Below the pieces are notes generated by a model. That model was not told where the DNA came from. It saw nothing but the letters and a program-made list of their open reading frames with translations, and did no database searches. Made by a program: the position numbers and the translations under genes. Of a stretch of DNA of 51,108 nt, positions 34,265 to 43,164 are shown piece by piece. Origin of the DNA: Hyphococcus sp. (lineage in GTDB: Bacteria; Pseudomonadota; Alphaproteobacteria; Caulobacterales; Parvularculaceae); the NCBI GenBank assembly GCA_021776315.1, contig JAJFGD010000147.1, forward strand, positions 1-51,108, given 5' to 3'. Position 1 is the stretch's first letter. Each line of letters begins with the position of its first letter.

Positions 34265-35332
34265 TCATTCCTTGACTGATGGCGTATACCCCAAAGAAAC
34301 CCAAGCGCTGTTCAGACCTGGATCGAAGAAATAGTTTTTCCACGCAAATTCTGCATCGGCATCGCCACTGGTAAACAGTTTTCTATGATCGTTTAGGTCA
34401 ACGGCATCCGCCAAGTTTTCATAGGCAACGCCATTTTTTGCAGCCTGGTCAACTTGGCTCAGCAACGCGTTGATTAGATCAATTACCTGATCGAGATATT
34501 GCATATTCTTTTGCGGTTTCCCATGGCCTGGAATTATTGTTTCAGCGCCAAGCTTTTTCAATTGGGCAAGTGTTGTCGGCCATTCTTGCATCGGTGAATC
34601 AAACGCATAAGGGATGGGCGCGACCAACATATCACCGGTGATGACTAATTCTTCATTAGGCAAGAAAACGATCAGGTCACCTTCGGTATTTCCTTTGCCG
34701 ACCCAATGGACCTCGATTTTTCGGTCGCCCCGTTCGAATACTAACTGGTCTGAAACAAATTTTGTCGGGTAAACATATTCGAGAGTTGGAAGCTCTGGCT
34801 TCAACGCACCCACATAACCTGCATAAAGACGCAAGTTCATTGCGCGCATAGGGTCATCAGCTTCCGCAGCTTCAGCGACTTCCAAAATACGTTCGACCGT
34901 CAGTGATTCATAAGCCACCATGCGGCTTTCTTCGAGATTTCGCCATTCGTCCTTTAGTTTTTCGGCGGAATATGGGTGTGCAATAATCTCGGCATTCGGA
35001 AACGCATTTTGAAAAGTAGCATTTCCATTGATGTGGTCATCATGCCAATGAGTATTGACGATATAAGAAACCGGATTGTCTGTAATCGACTTAATTTTCG
35101 AAACGACCGCACGGGCCACGGCTGGGTTTATGTGGGTATCAATGACAAAGACATCGTCTTCATTGACAATGACAATGCTATTGCCATCAACGGGACCAGC
35201 AAAAGGGTCTTCTTGGGTGTGCAGATATATACCCTCATCTACTAGCCGCCATTCATAGCCGGGATAGATCGTTTCCGCCCACCCAAATGACGGCCAAATC
35301 AATACCAAAGCGAATAAAATACTTCTGAACAT
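34265..35332 (-). CDS. Exported MBL-fold metallo-hydrolase
   Basis: This is a 355-residue exported metallo-hydrolase. The signal peptide is 'MFRSILFALVLIWPSFGWA', and the metal motif is 'IVNTHWHDDHINGNATFQ' (about residues 92-105), followed by 'ITGDMLVAPIPYAF' and 'ETIIPGHGKPQ'. The C-terminal region resembles the quinoprotein-relay/SoxH-like or subclass B3-like exported hydrolases. Beta-lactamase activity cannot be inferred. The ATG at 35332 follows GGGGAGAG; the longer open frame to 35392 is unlikely. The gene is convergent with the MATE gene. Confidence 0.87.
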   Translation of the reverse strand: MFRSILFALVLIWPSFGWAETIYPGYEWRLVDEGIYLHTQEDPFAGPVDGNSIVIVNEDDVFVIDTHINPAVARAVVSKIKSITDNPVSYIVNTHWHDDHINGNATFQNAFPNAEIIAHPYSAEKLKDEWRNLEESRMVAYESLTVERILEVAEAAEADDPMRAMNLRLYAGYVGALKPELPTLEYVYPTKFVSDQLVFERGDRKIEVHWVGKGNTEGDLIVFLPNEELVITGDMLVAPIPYAFDSPMQEWPTTLAQLKKLGAETIIPGHGKPQKNMQYLDQVIDLINALLSQVDQAAKNGVAYENLADAVDLNDHRKLFTSGDADAEFAWKNYFFDPGLNSAWVSLGYTPSVKE

Positions 35333-35538
35333 GCTACTCTCCCCTTTTGGGTCGATCCAATGTTGCGTCAGCCGTCTACAATAGCTGAACACTCGGCAAT
35401 TTTGCTGATGAGAAGAAGATAATTATCTGCACATTCGCGCAAGCAACAATGGAAACTTTTAGCTAGATTGTTCTGAAAATATGCTGAACCGTTTGTGAAT
35501 GGGGGGCGTAATGCACAATTGCTATACCAATCGCTTTT

Positions 35539-36597
35539 CTATTTGTGCCCTGCTCCAATGGCACCCGCAATTGTCGCAAAACCATCTGCGTCGAGGAATG
35601 CCGGTAATTCTTTCAAGATACGTGACGGTAGGCCAGGACCTTCATAGACAAGTGCGGTGTAAAGTTGGACAAGTGAAGCGCCACTCAATATTTTCTCATA
35701 AGCGTCGCGTGCTGACGAAACACCGCCAACACCAATCAAGGGAATATCATCTTTCAGTTCCCCATAAAATTCCCGCAACAATCTCGTCGATGCAGCAAAT
35801 AGCGGCTTGCCTGAAAGACCACCCTTTTCATCTGCCTGCTGGCTTCGCAGTGTTGCTGCTCGTTCAATCGTCGTGTTGGAAATGATCAATCCGTCAAGTG
35901 ACATCGACCGCGCAATGTCGACGATGTCGGCTTTATCTTCATCGGTCAGGTCGGGCGCAATTTTCAGAAAAACCGGCACTCCCGGCGCTGACTGATTTCG
36001 TTCCGCAAGAACGCGCTTCATCAAATCACTGAGCGCTTCTTTTCCTTGGAGTGCCCGCAATCCAGGTGTGTTTGGCGAAGAAATATTGACCGTATAAAAA
36101 TTAACCAACCCATTTAGCGCTTTGATGCCTTGAACATAGTCATCCGTTCGGTCATCGGCATCTTTATTGGCACCAAGATTTGCGCCTATGATGCCCCTCT
36201 TGTCACGCAGTTTTAGCCGATCAGCTATTGCTTCCAAACCATCATTGTTGAAGCCATAACGATTGATCACCGCCGCATCGTCGCGCAATCGAAAAACACG
36301 CGGCTTTGGATTGCCGGGTTGCGGACGTGGCGTTACCGCACCCACTTCAACAAATCCGAAACCAAGATCCAACACCGCATTTGGCGCTTCCGCATTTTTA
36401 TCAAAACCGGCGGCCAATCCAATTGGGTTTGGAAAGTTCAATCCCGCCACATTTACAGATAATCGCGTGTCGCGCGTATTGACGCGCGGCCCCAATCCCA
36501 ACTTTAGCATGCGCACGGTCGCCTTATGAGCAGCTTCCGGATCGAGTGCCGTCAGTACCTTCGCGCCAATATCAGCAACAAAAATTGGTGGCCTCAC
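35539..36597 (-). CDS. pyrD: Dihydroorotate dehydrogenase (quinone), class 2
   Basis: This 352-residue flavoenzyme of pyrimidine synthesis passes electrons to the quinone pool. Characteristic parts are 'NPIGLAAGFDKNAEAPNAVL', 'VEVGAVTPRPQPGNPKPRVF', 'NRYGFNNDGLEAIADRL', the active-site segment 'VNISSPNTPGLRALQGKEAL' (Ser base of class 2), and the FMN phosphate site 'LIGVGGVSSARDAYEKILSG'. The N-terminal helix supports membrane attachment. Its ATG overlaps the DUF952 stop by four bases. Confidence 0.96.
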   Translation of the reverse strand: MRPPIFVADIGAKVLTALDPEAAHKATVRMLKLGLGPRVNTRDTRLSVNVAGLNFPNPIGLAAGFDKNAEAPNAVLDLGFGFVEVGAVTPRPQPGNPKPRVFRLRDDAAVINRYGFNNDGLEAIADRLKLRDKRGIIGANLGANKDADDRTDDYVQGIKALNGLVNFYTVNISSPNTPGLRALQGKEALSDLMKRVLAERNQSAPGVPVFLKIAPDLTDEDKADIVDIARSMSLDGLIISNTTIERAATLRSQQADEKGGLSGKPLFAASTRLLREFYGELKDDIPLIGVGGVSSARDAYEKILSGASLVQLYTALVYEGPGLPSRILKELPAFLDADGFATIAGAIGAGHK

Positions 36598-36956
36598 AAG
36601 GGGTCCCCTATAACAAAACCGTCATTGGCAGAAACTAAGGAAAGCGCTTGCTTCACCCATGACACGTCTAATGAAGAAAAAAGATGCGGAAACTTTTCGC
36701 CACGCTTTGGCGCCAATTCAAACTTCACATGGTTCTCAATTGGGTGCAGGGGAATTTCCAACGCCAAAAGATCATTTTCACCAGCGAAGTGCAATCGAGC
36801 CGTATCAAGCAACTGATCACGCGTCGACAAATGAACATAGCCATCTTTTTCATCGATACTACGCAAGGGTACACGCCCGGTCTCTTTCGCCTCGGCCCAT
36901 TCAGCACCTGTGGCAAGCCGGTACACAAATTCTGGTTTTGACTGGTCCATACTCAT
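36594..36956 (-). CDS. DUF952 protein
   Basis: This 120-residue protein is of the DUF952 family ('FVYRLATGAEWAEAKETGRV', 'DGYVHLSTRDQLLDTARLHF', 'EIPLHPIENHVKFELAPKRG', 'FPHLFSSLDVSWV'). The fold resembles ADP-ribosyltransferase-like proteins, but no activity is established. It is translationally coupled to pyrD by a four-base overlap. Confidence 0.92.
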   Translation of the reverse strand: MSMDQSKPEFVYRLATGAEWAEAKETGRVPLRSIDEKDGYVHLSTRDQLLDTARLHFAGENDLLALEIPLHPIENHVKFELAPKRGEKFPHLFSSLDVSWVKQALSLVSANDGFVIGDPL

Positions 36957-37101
36957 GGCCGAGGGCTTAGCCCTTTAACGGTTCACGGTCTATATGACTG
37001 TGCGACGAGGCACTGGTTTTTCTTTTTATTCATCGAGCGCATTGCCCTTCAATTTGGTGACTAACTGGACATTTGTCGCCGATTCCTTCCAGATACCCCT
37101 C

Positions 37102-38466
37102 ATGAAACCAATACGCATCCTTTTGGGCCTCGTTCTTTCAGTTGGCAGCGGATTCGCTGCTCTCTCTTTTGGCCTACCCGAAAAAATTGTTTGGACGATC
37201 GCCATCACTGTATTGACGGCGAGTTGGTGGGTCACAGAGGCACTCCCCATTCCAGCAACGTCACTGGTACCCTTTGCTCTATTCCCGCTCGCAGGTGTAC
37301 TCGACCAACGCCAAGCCGCAGCCGCATTGGGTAGCTATGTCATTGTCCTTTTGATGGCGTCATTGATGCTGTCGAAGGCGCTTGAAAAATCGGGCGCACA
37401 TGAACGCTTGGCGCTTTATATGATCAAGCTTGTTGGCGCTTCCGGTCGGCGACTTGTACTTGGTTTCATGTTGGCCGCAGCGCTGCTTTCCATGTGGATT
37501 TCGAACACAGCAACAACGATCATGCTCGCGACCATGGCCTTGGCGATATTGGCGCGAACCGAAAACCCCAAGCTTGGGGTTCCCTTATTGCTTGGTATCG
37601 CATTTTCAGCATCACTCGGTGGCACCGCAACATTGATCGGTACACCGCCGAATCTGATTTTTGCCGATGCATATCAGCAAGCGACGGGCCAGGAATATTC
37701 TTTTGCCCGATGGATGGTGGTGGGCGTTCCAATCGTCGCGATTGCGATTCCGTTTATGTGGTTGTGGCTGACGCGATCACTTGGTGGGGTCTCTGCACCG
37801 GACCTCAAAGACCCGGGACCATGGCGAATCGATGAACGGCGCACCATGATGGTCTTTGCTCTGGCTATATTTTTATGGGTAACCCGCGCAGAGCCCTTTG
37901 GTGGCTGGTCGGGCCTTCTCAATATGCCCTTGGCTGGTGATTCAACGGTGGCGGTTTTTGCGGTCGTCTTGATGTTCCTAGTTCCTGACGGCAAAGGCGG
38001 TGCGCTTTTAGATTGGAAATCTGCAGGGAATATTCCGTGGGGAATGTTACTTTTGTTTGCAGGCGGCATCTGTATCGCCAGTGCCTTCCGGGCAAGTGGA
38101 CTTGATGTTTTGATCGGTGACAATCTTAGTCAATTGGCCAACATGCCCGTCTTATACATGATGCTGGGCCTATGCCTTTCCGTGACTTTCTTAACAGAGA
38201 TGACATCGAATACCGCAACCGCCAATTTGTTGATGCCGTTATTGGCAGCAGTCGCTGCTGGGACAGGGATCAGGCCTGAGCTCTTAATGATCCCCGCAGT
38301 GATCTCTGCGTCCTGTGCATTCATGCTGCCGGTTGCAACGGCACCCAACGCCATCGTCTATGGTACTGGTCGCGTTTCCATCGCGCAGATGGCACGCGAA
38401 GGCATCGTGCTCAACATTATGGTTGCGTTTATTGTCGCCGGTATTTGTTGGATTATGTTGGGTTAA
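37102..38466 (+). CDS. SLC13/DASS-family anion transporter
   Basis: This 454-residue sodium-coupled dicarboxylate/sulfate-type transporter has about 11 helices. Diagnostic sequences are 'WWVTEALPIPATSLVPFALF', the first Ser-Asn-Thr motif 'SMWISNTATTIMLATMALAI', 'GTATLIGTPPNLIFADAYQQ', the second 'FLTEMTSNTATANLLMPLLA', and 'CAFMLPVATAPNAIVYGTG'. These fit di- or tricarboxylate carriers. I start at the ATG at 37102 (MKPIRILLGL) from homology; the frame is open from 36994, and neither has a strong ribosome site. It is convergent with the macro-domain gene by a shared four-base stop. Confidence 0.92.
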   Translation: MKPIRILLGLVLSVGSGFAALSFGLPEKIVWTIAITVLTASWWVTEALPIPATSLVPFALFPLAGVLDQRQAAAALGSYVIVLLMASLMLSKALEKSGAHERLALYMIKLVGASGRRLVLGFMLAAALLSMWISNTATTIMLATMALAILARTENPKLGVPLLLGIAFSASLGGTATLIGTPPNLIFADAYQQATGQEYSFARWMVVGVPIVAIAIPFMWLWLTRSLGGVSAPDLKDPGPWRIDERRTMMVFALAIFLWVTRAEPFGGWSGLLNMPLAGDSTVAVFAVVLMFLVPDGKGGALLDWKSAGNIPWGMLLLFAGGICIASAFRASGLDVLIGDNLSQLANMPVLYMMLGLCLSVTFLTEMTSNTATANLLMPLLAAVAAGTGIRPELLMIPAVISASCAFMLPVATAPNAIVYGTGRVSIAQMAREGIVLNIMVAFIVAGICWIMLG

Positions 38467-38981
38467 GGCAAATCATTCAGTGCACATGAAAAAGCAGTGA
38501 ATGAGTTTTCGCTGACCATGCAAAATAAGCATTGCTCAATATAATCGTCGGCTTTTAGAAAATCACTGACGGCGCTTAACGCGACCGTTGCGGCTTTATG
38601 GATTGGATAACCATAGGCCCCGGCGGAAATTGCTGGAAAGGCAATTGTGCGAACCTTTGCCTCAACCGCTAAACTCAGACTCTTCGAATAACATTTTGCG
38701 AGAAGGTCAGCTTCACCAGATTCGCCACCCCGCCACACTGGCCCCACAGTATGAACAATATGGCGTGCGCGAAGGTCCCAACCGGCCGTGATTTTCGCAT
38801 CCCCAGTCTCACAACCACCAAGGGATTTGCACTCTTCGAGCAGATCCGGGCCAGCCGCCTGCTGGACCCCCCCATCAACGCCGCCACCGCCAAGGAGCGA
38901 TCTGTGGGCGGCATTGACGATCGCGTCGACGTCTTGATCGATAAGGCTTCCCTGAATTACTTTGATGCGTGATGACGTCAC
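38463..38981 (-). CDS. Macro-domain ADP-ribose-binding protein (YmdB-like)
   Basis: This 172-residue stand-alone macro domain is of the O-acetyl-ADP-ribose deacetylase type. The binding loops are 'IKVIQGSLIDQDVDAIVNAA', 'LLGGGGVDGGVQQAAGPDLL' (catalytic loop), 'GDAKITAGWDLRARHIVHTV' and 'AFPAISAGAYGYPIHKAATV'. It is expected to hydrolyse ADP-ribose esters or remove ADP-ribose from acidic residues. The TerB-like gene is 13 bases upstream in the same direction. Confidence 0.93.
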   Translation of the reverse strand: MTSSRIKVIQGSLIDQDVDAIVNAAHRSLLGGGGVDGGVQQAAGPDLLEECKSLGGCETGDAKITAGWDLRARHIVHTVGPVWRGGESGEADLLAKCYSKSLSLAVEAKVRTIAFPAISAGAYGYPIHKAATVALSAVSDFLKADDYIEQCLFCMVSENSFTAFSCALNDLP

Positions 38982-38994
38982 AATTGGATGGTAA

Positions 38995-39429
38995 TCAATT
39001 CACCGCATCCACAGTCATGTGCCGGGCCCGGGCCGCATGTTCGATCGCTTGGGCACCGTCATCAGGGATGTTGAGTGCATTGCGAATCAACTCCAATACG
39101 CGGATCTCCGTCATGTCTAGATTTTCATCAGCCGTCACGACATCGACCACCGCTGCATAGGCCGTCTCAACCAAATGTTTCGGCAATGCTGCTGCTGCCG
39201 CTTCGAGCACCTTGTGCAAACCACCCTCGGAAGACATTAATCGCCCGCAATTTTCAGACGTTCCCACTAATCCATTTTCGTCGCTTTCCGAGAACAACGG
39301 AAAAGACCGAACCACGCGGCCAATTGTGCGCAATTCCGCATCCTCAATGCGACCATCAGAGGCTGACGTCATTACCATGAGGTATATAACGGCTTCCTGT
39401 GGCGTGAGATTTTCAATGCCTTTAGCCAT
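38995..39429 (-). CDS. TerB-like protein
   Basis: This 144-residue all-helical acidic protein resembles the TerB/tellurite-resistance-like fold ('EAVIYLMVMTSASDGRIEDA', 'VVDVVTADENLDMTEIRVLE'). Two acidic repeats (DGRIEDAE and DENLDMTE) are probable metal-binding loops. No other ter genes are nearby, so tellurite resistance should not be assumed. It is followed by the macro-domain gene. Confidence 0.82.
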   Translation of the reverse strand: MAKGIENLTPQEAVIYLMVMTSASDGRIEDAELRTIGRVVRSFPLFSESDENGLVGTSENCGRLMSSEGGLHKVLEAAAAALPKHLVETAYAAVVDVVTADENLDMTEIRVLELIRNALNIPDDGAQAIEHAARARHMTVDAVN

Positions 39430-39586
39430 GAGGTTTTTGTTCTCCTTATCAAAGTTGGGGGCAAGCTAGCCTTCCGTGAAGGCGGCGGCAACCGAAATTG
39501 ACGATCACGAAACCAATAACCCTGATTGACCAGATGGCCGTGGAAGCCGTAAACCTCCGCCTTCACATATAGCCGGAAATAGAAAT

Positions 39587-41173
39587 ATGACTGCCGTCCA
39601 AATCAAGAATTTCACCGCTGAAGATGCTGATCAGGCAAAGTCCTGGCCATTTCAGGAAGCCAAGCGTCTGGTCAAACGGATGGAGCGGGTCAAAAAGAGC
39701 GGTCCGGTCATTTTCGAAACTGGTTATGGCCCGTCTGGCCTTCCCCATATCGGCACCTTTCAGGAGGTCGCGCGCACGACCATGGTGCGCCGCGCCTTTG
39801 AATTGTTGACGGGGCAGGAGACCAAACTGATCTCATTTTCCGACGATATGGATGGGCTTCGCAAAGTCCCTGACAATGTCCCGAATAAAGGCATGATGGA
39901 ACAATATCTCCAAATGCCTCTGACAAAAGTACCGGACCCCTTTAGCGACGAATATCCAAGCTTCGCTGATCACAACAATGCGCGCTTACGGGCTTTTCTC
40001 GATCAATTTGGGTTCGACTATGATTTCATGTCCTCAACCGAGCAATATGAAGCGGGTACGTTTGATGCCATGTTGATGCGCATGCTGGAGAAGTATGATG
40101 ATGTGATGAATATCATCTTGCCGACCATGGGCGAGGAACGACAGCAAACCTATTCGCCGTTTCTACCCATCTCACCAACGACAGGACGCGTTCTCTATGT
40201 ACCAATGCTAGAGCGTGACGCCAAAGCCGGCACTGTCGTTTTTGAAGATGAAGATGGCGAGAAAATAAAAACGTCAATCACTGGCGGCGCGGTAAAGCTG
40301 CAATGGAAAGCGGATTGGGCCGGGCGTTGGTTTGCCCTTGGCGTTGACTATGAAATGGCGGGTGAAGACCTAACCGAGTCGACAAAACTATCGTCACGAA
40401 TTGTGCGCGCCCTTGGGGGAGAGCCACCGGAGGGCTTCAACTATCAACTCTTTCTCGATGAGCATGGCAAAAAAATATCGAAGTCAAAAGGCAACGGCAT
40501 CTCTATCGATGAATGGTTGACCTATGCCTCATCAGAAAGCCTTTCGCTTTACGGATTTCAGTCGCCCAAAAAAGCCAAGAAGCTCTATTTTGATATCATT
40601 CCAAAGACCGTCGATGAATATTGGACTTTTGTTGAAAAATATCGTGACCAAGAAGGGGCCAAAGCCCTCGATAATCCTGTTTGGCACGTACATGAGGGCA
40701 AACCGCCCGCAGACCTGCCGCCAGTAAGCTTTGCAATTATTCTCAATCTCGTGAGCGCCTCAGGCTCAGCGGATGCAGAAGTCTTACGCGGCTTTATTCG
40801 CAAATATCGACCCGATGCAAGCGACGCTGAGATTGCTGCAACAGACGCGATGATCAGTTTCGCCGGGCGTTATTTCGATGACTTTATCAAGCCAAACAAA
40901 AAATACCGGGCACCGACGGATCAAGAACGCGCTGCATTAGAAATGTTGCGTGCGCGCTTTCGCGAGCTTGGCGACGACCAGGCAGAAAATGACTATCAAA
41001 CTGCCGTTTTTGATGCTGGCAAAGCGCAAGACTATGAAAATATTCGCAGCTGGTTTACCGGCCTCTACGAAGTCGTTTTCGGCCAATCTGAAGGTCCCCG
41101 CATGGGGGCCTTTACGAAAATCTTTGGAGCGAATGCCATGGCTGATTTGATTGATGAGGGATTGGCACGTTAG
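39587..41173 (+). CDS. lysS: Class I lysyl-tRNA synthetase
   Basis: This 528-residue synthetase is of the archaeal-type class I family, unrelated to the usual class II LysRS. The HIGH-like motif is in 'GYGPSGLPHIGTFQEVARTT' (about residues 45-64), 'ISFSDDMDGLRKVPDN' follows, and the KMSKS-like loop is 'KKISKSKGNGISIDEWL' (about residue 295). Class I LysRS is common in alphaproteobacteria. The C-terminal all-helical anticodon domain is complete. Its stop overlaps the tetR stop by four bases. Confidence 0.95.
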   Translation: MTAVQIKNFTAEDADQAKSWPFQEAKRLVKRMERVKKSGPVIFETGYGPSGLPHIGTFQEVARTTMVRRAFELLTGQETKLISFSDDMDGLRKVPDNVPNKGMMEQYLQMPLTKVPDPFSDEYPSFADHNNARLRAFLDQFGFDYDFMSSTEQYEAGTFDAMLMRMLEKYDDVMNIILPTMGEERQQTYSPFLPISPTTGRVLYVPMLERDAKAGTVVFEDEDGEKIKTSITGGAVKLQWKADWAGRWFALGVDYEMAGEDLTESTKLSSRIVRALGGEPPEGFNYQLFLDEHGKKISKSKGNGISIDEWLTYASSESLSLYGFQSPKKAKKLYFDIIPKTVDEYWTFVEKYRDQEGAKALDNPVWHVHEGKPPADLPPVSFAIILNLVSASGSADAEVLRGFIRKYRPDASDAEIAATDAMISFAGRYFDDFIKPNKKYRAPTDQERAALEMLRARFRELGDDQAENDYQTAVFDAGKAQDYENIRSWFTGLYEVVFGQSEGPRMGAFTKIFGANAMADLIDEGLAR

Positions 41174-41763
41174 TTCAACGGTATAATCTGATTGGCGATC
41201 TCTGCAATAATTTGATCATTGTTTGGAGTTCCCAACACAGATTGCATAAATTCATCGGTTAAAATTGTAGCGGCACCAAGCGCGGCACCAACTGAATAGA
41301 GCAGCAATGTTGGCACCGAGACGGTCTTTCTAAACCCTTGCTGGGTTGCTTTTTCAATCGCCTCCGCAACGGTTTGAGAAAATGCACCCAGTGCTGCCTT
41401 TAATTCATCGTCGGCAAACCGGCTGACGTCAGGATTTGTCATAACCGTAAATTTCGCGCGGTTGTTCAGGGCCCAACGGATAGTGCTGCGTGCCATGAGG
41501 TTAAGACGCACAATGGAATCATCTGACATTGCATTTTCCGCATCGACTAAAATGGTTTCGGTTAATTCGAGATAGGCATCCTTCACAATCGCCGTCAAAA
41601 GGTCGGCCTTGCTTTTAAAGTGGCGCGTTGGGGCGGCGTGGGAAACGCCGAGGTCTTTTGCCACCTTTCTAAGGGACAGACTCTCAACGCCATTGTTGCC
41701 AATGACCGTAATCGCCTGATCCAACAGCGCCGCGCGCAAATTCCCGTGATGATAACTTGACAT
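41170..41763 (-). CDS. TetR-family repressor, probable regulator of alkB
   Basis: This 197-residue TetR-family regulator has the N-terminal HTH 'SLRKVAKDLGVSHAAPTRHF' (about residues 31-50) after 'YHHGNLRAALLDQAITVIGN', and a C-terminal WHG-type ligand domain. The divergent alkB gene and the long dyad between the two starts suggest it represses alkB and itself, with an alkane-derived or membrane-lipid ligand. The ATG at 41763 (MSSYHHGN) fits family alignment; the frame extends to 41805 but would enter the operator. Confidence 0.9.
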   Translation of the reverse strand: MSSYHHGNLRAALLDQAITVIGNNGVESLSLRKVAKDLGVSHAAPTRHFKSKADLLTAIVKDAYLELTETILVDAENAMSDDSIVRLNLMARSTIRWALNNRAKFTVMTNPDVSRFADDELKAALGAFSQTVAEAIEKATQQGFRKTVSVPTLLLYSVGAALGAATILTDEFMQSVLGTPNNDQIIAEIANQIIPLN

Positions 41764-41807
41764 GAATAGCCCGATCTCGATTCGACTTTTTCTTAATAAA
41801 AACAACT

Positions 41808-41846
41808 ATAACAACCGATGTTGACAATGACAACATTGGTTGTTAT
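41808..41846. promoter_or_regulatory. Long inverted repeat, probable TetR operator
   Basis: The left arm ATAACAACCGATGTTG (41808-41823) and right arm CAACATTGGTTGTTAT (41831-41846) are complementary at 15 of 16 positions around a 7-base spacer. The dyad sits between the divergent tetR and alkB starts. Such symmetry is far beyond chance for an intergenic site and fits a TetR-family operator. Confidence 0.8.
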
Positions 41847-41849
41847 ATA
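41821..41849 (+). promoter_or_regulatory. Probable alkB promoter inside the operator
   Basis: A consensus -35 TTGACA (41821-41826), a 17-base spacer and TATATA (41844-41849) form a strong vegetative-type promoter reading toward alkB, 23 bases before its ATG. It overlaps nearly the whole right arm and centre of the dyad, so repressor binding should block RNA polymerase. Confidence 0.7.
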
Positions 41850-41872
41850 TTTGCCTGACGGAGGAGACAGAG

Positions 41873-43015
41873 ATGGAATTCGTGGTAACAAATGACGCCG
41901 GCGCACAAGTTCGGTATGTAGACACCAAAAGGTGGCTGTGGCTCGGCAGTCTCGCATTACCGATCATTCCGCTTACGGCTTTTGGTCTCTATTTCGGGAG
42001 CGGTGGAAGCCCATTTTATTTGGCCCTTCCCTTTCTCTATTTCTTTTTTCTCGTGCCCGGTTTGGATGCCATTGTCGGCGGCGATACCAGTAATCCTCCG
42101 GAAGATGTTGTTCCGGCTATGAGCAAAGATAAATTTTATGAGAAGATCGCTTATCTCATGATCCCCGCTCATTTTGCTTTATTCCTCGCAACGGTCTGGG
42201 TCGTCGGCACACAAACAATACCGTTTTGGGCCGTTGCGCTCTTAGCGGTTGGTGTTGGATCGATTAATGGCAGCCTGATTAATGTCGCGCACGAGCTAGG
42301 CCACAAGACGGACAAACGAAATCGGTTCTTTGCAAAACTTGCGATCTCCCTTTCTGGCTATGGTCATTTCATGGTTGAGCATAATCGCGGGCACCATGTT
42401 CGCGTGGCGACGCCTGAAGATTGTGCATCATCGCGCATGGGTGAGTCGGTCTATGCGTTTGCTTTAAGAGAATTACCCGGTGCATTTTTCGGTGGTTGGG
42501 AGCAAGAAACAAAACGTCTACGCAGTAAGAATTTGCCAGTGGTACATTGGAAAAATGAAATATTGCAAGTTTATTTTACCACCGCGATCATAGCGTTATC
42601 ACTCGTTGCTTGGTTAGGGTGGATCGTTTTACCCTTTATTTTGGCACACCACTTCTTTTCCTGGTACGGCCTTACGCAAGTGAATTACATCGAACATTAT
42701 GGTCTGCTTAGGCAAAAAGGACCAAACGGTCGCTATGAGAAATGTCAGCCGCGGCACTCATGGAATTCTAATCACAGAGTTTCGAATCTACTGTCACTCC
42801 ATTTGCAGCGCCACTCAGACCATCACGCAAACCCGATGCGCCCTTACCAGGCATTGAGAGACTTTGACGACGTACCGACATTACCCTCAGGGTATCCGGG
42901 CTGTTTAGCGCTCGCCGCCATTCCTCCTTTGTGGTTCAAAGTAATGGACCCAAAAGTGATGGCCTGGGCAGGCGGCGACATTGAAAAAGTGAATGCGCAA
43001 AAACCGCAGACTTAA
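41873..43015 (+). CDS. alkB: Alkane 1-monooxygenase AlkB
   Basis: This 380-residue integral-membrane diiron hydroxylase is expected to oxidise n-alkanes to 1-alkanols. The histidine boxes are 'NVAHELGHK' (140-144), 'EHNRGHH' (169-175) and 'LQRHSDHHAN' (311-318); the AlkB-specific 'NYIEHYGLLRQ' (271-281) separates it from fatty-acid desaturases and xylene monooxygenase. Hydrophobic helices fill residues 20-130 and 230-260. The ATG at 41873 has GGAGGAG upstream. No rubredoxin or rubredoxin reductase gene lies beside it, so electrons must come from elsewhere in the genome. Confidence 0.95.
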   Translation: MEFVVTNDAGAQVRYVDTKRWLWLGSLALPIIPLTAFGLYFGSGGSPFYLALPFLYFFFLVPGLDAIVGGDTSNPPEDVVPAMSKDKFYEKIAYLMIPAHFALFLATVWVVGTQTIPFWAVALLAVGVGSINGSLINVAHELGHKTDKRNRFFAKLAISLSGYGHFMVEHNRGHHVRVATPEDCASSRMGESVYAFALRELPGAFFGGWEQETKRLRSKNLPVVHWKNEILQVYFTTAIIALSLVAWLGWIVLPFILAHHFFSWYGLTQVNYIEHYGLLRQKGPNGRYEKCQPRHSWNSNHRVSNLLSLHLQRHSDHHANPMRPYQALRDFDDVPTLPSGYPGCLALAAIPPLWFKVMDPKVMAWAGGDIEKVNAQKPQT

Positions 43016-43164
43016 AAATCAACACGCACGATGAAACGAGCGCCTTGCACGATAAACCGTTCTTGGTTGATCAATTCTCCTATCCTAGCGTAGTCGCGAA
43101 AACACAGATCTATGGTATCAGCCGCGGGTACCAAAATTATATGCTTTGCATAGGAATTAAACAT

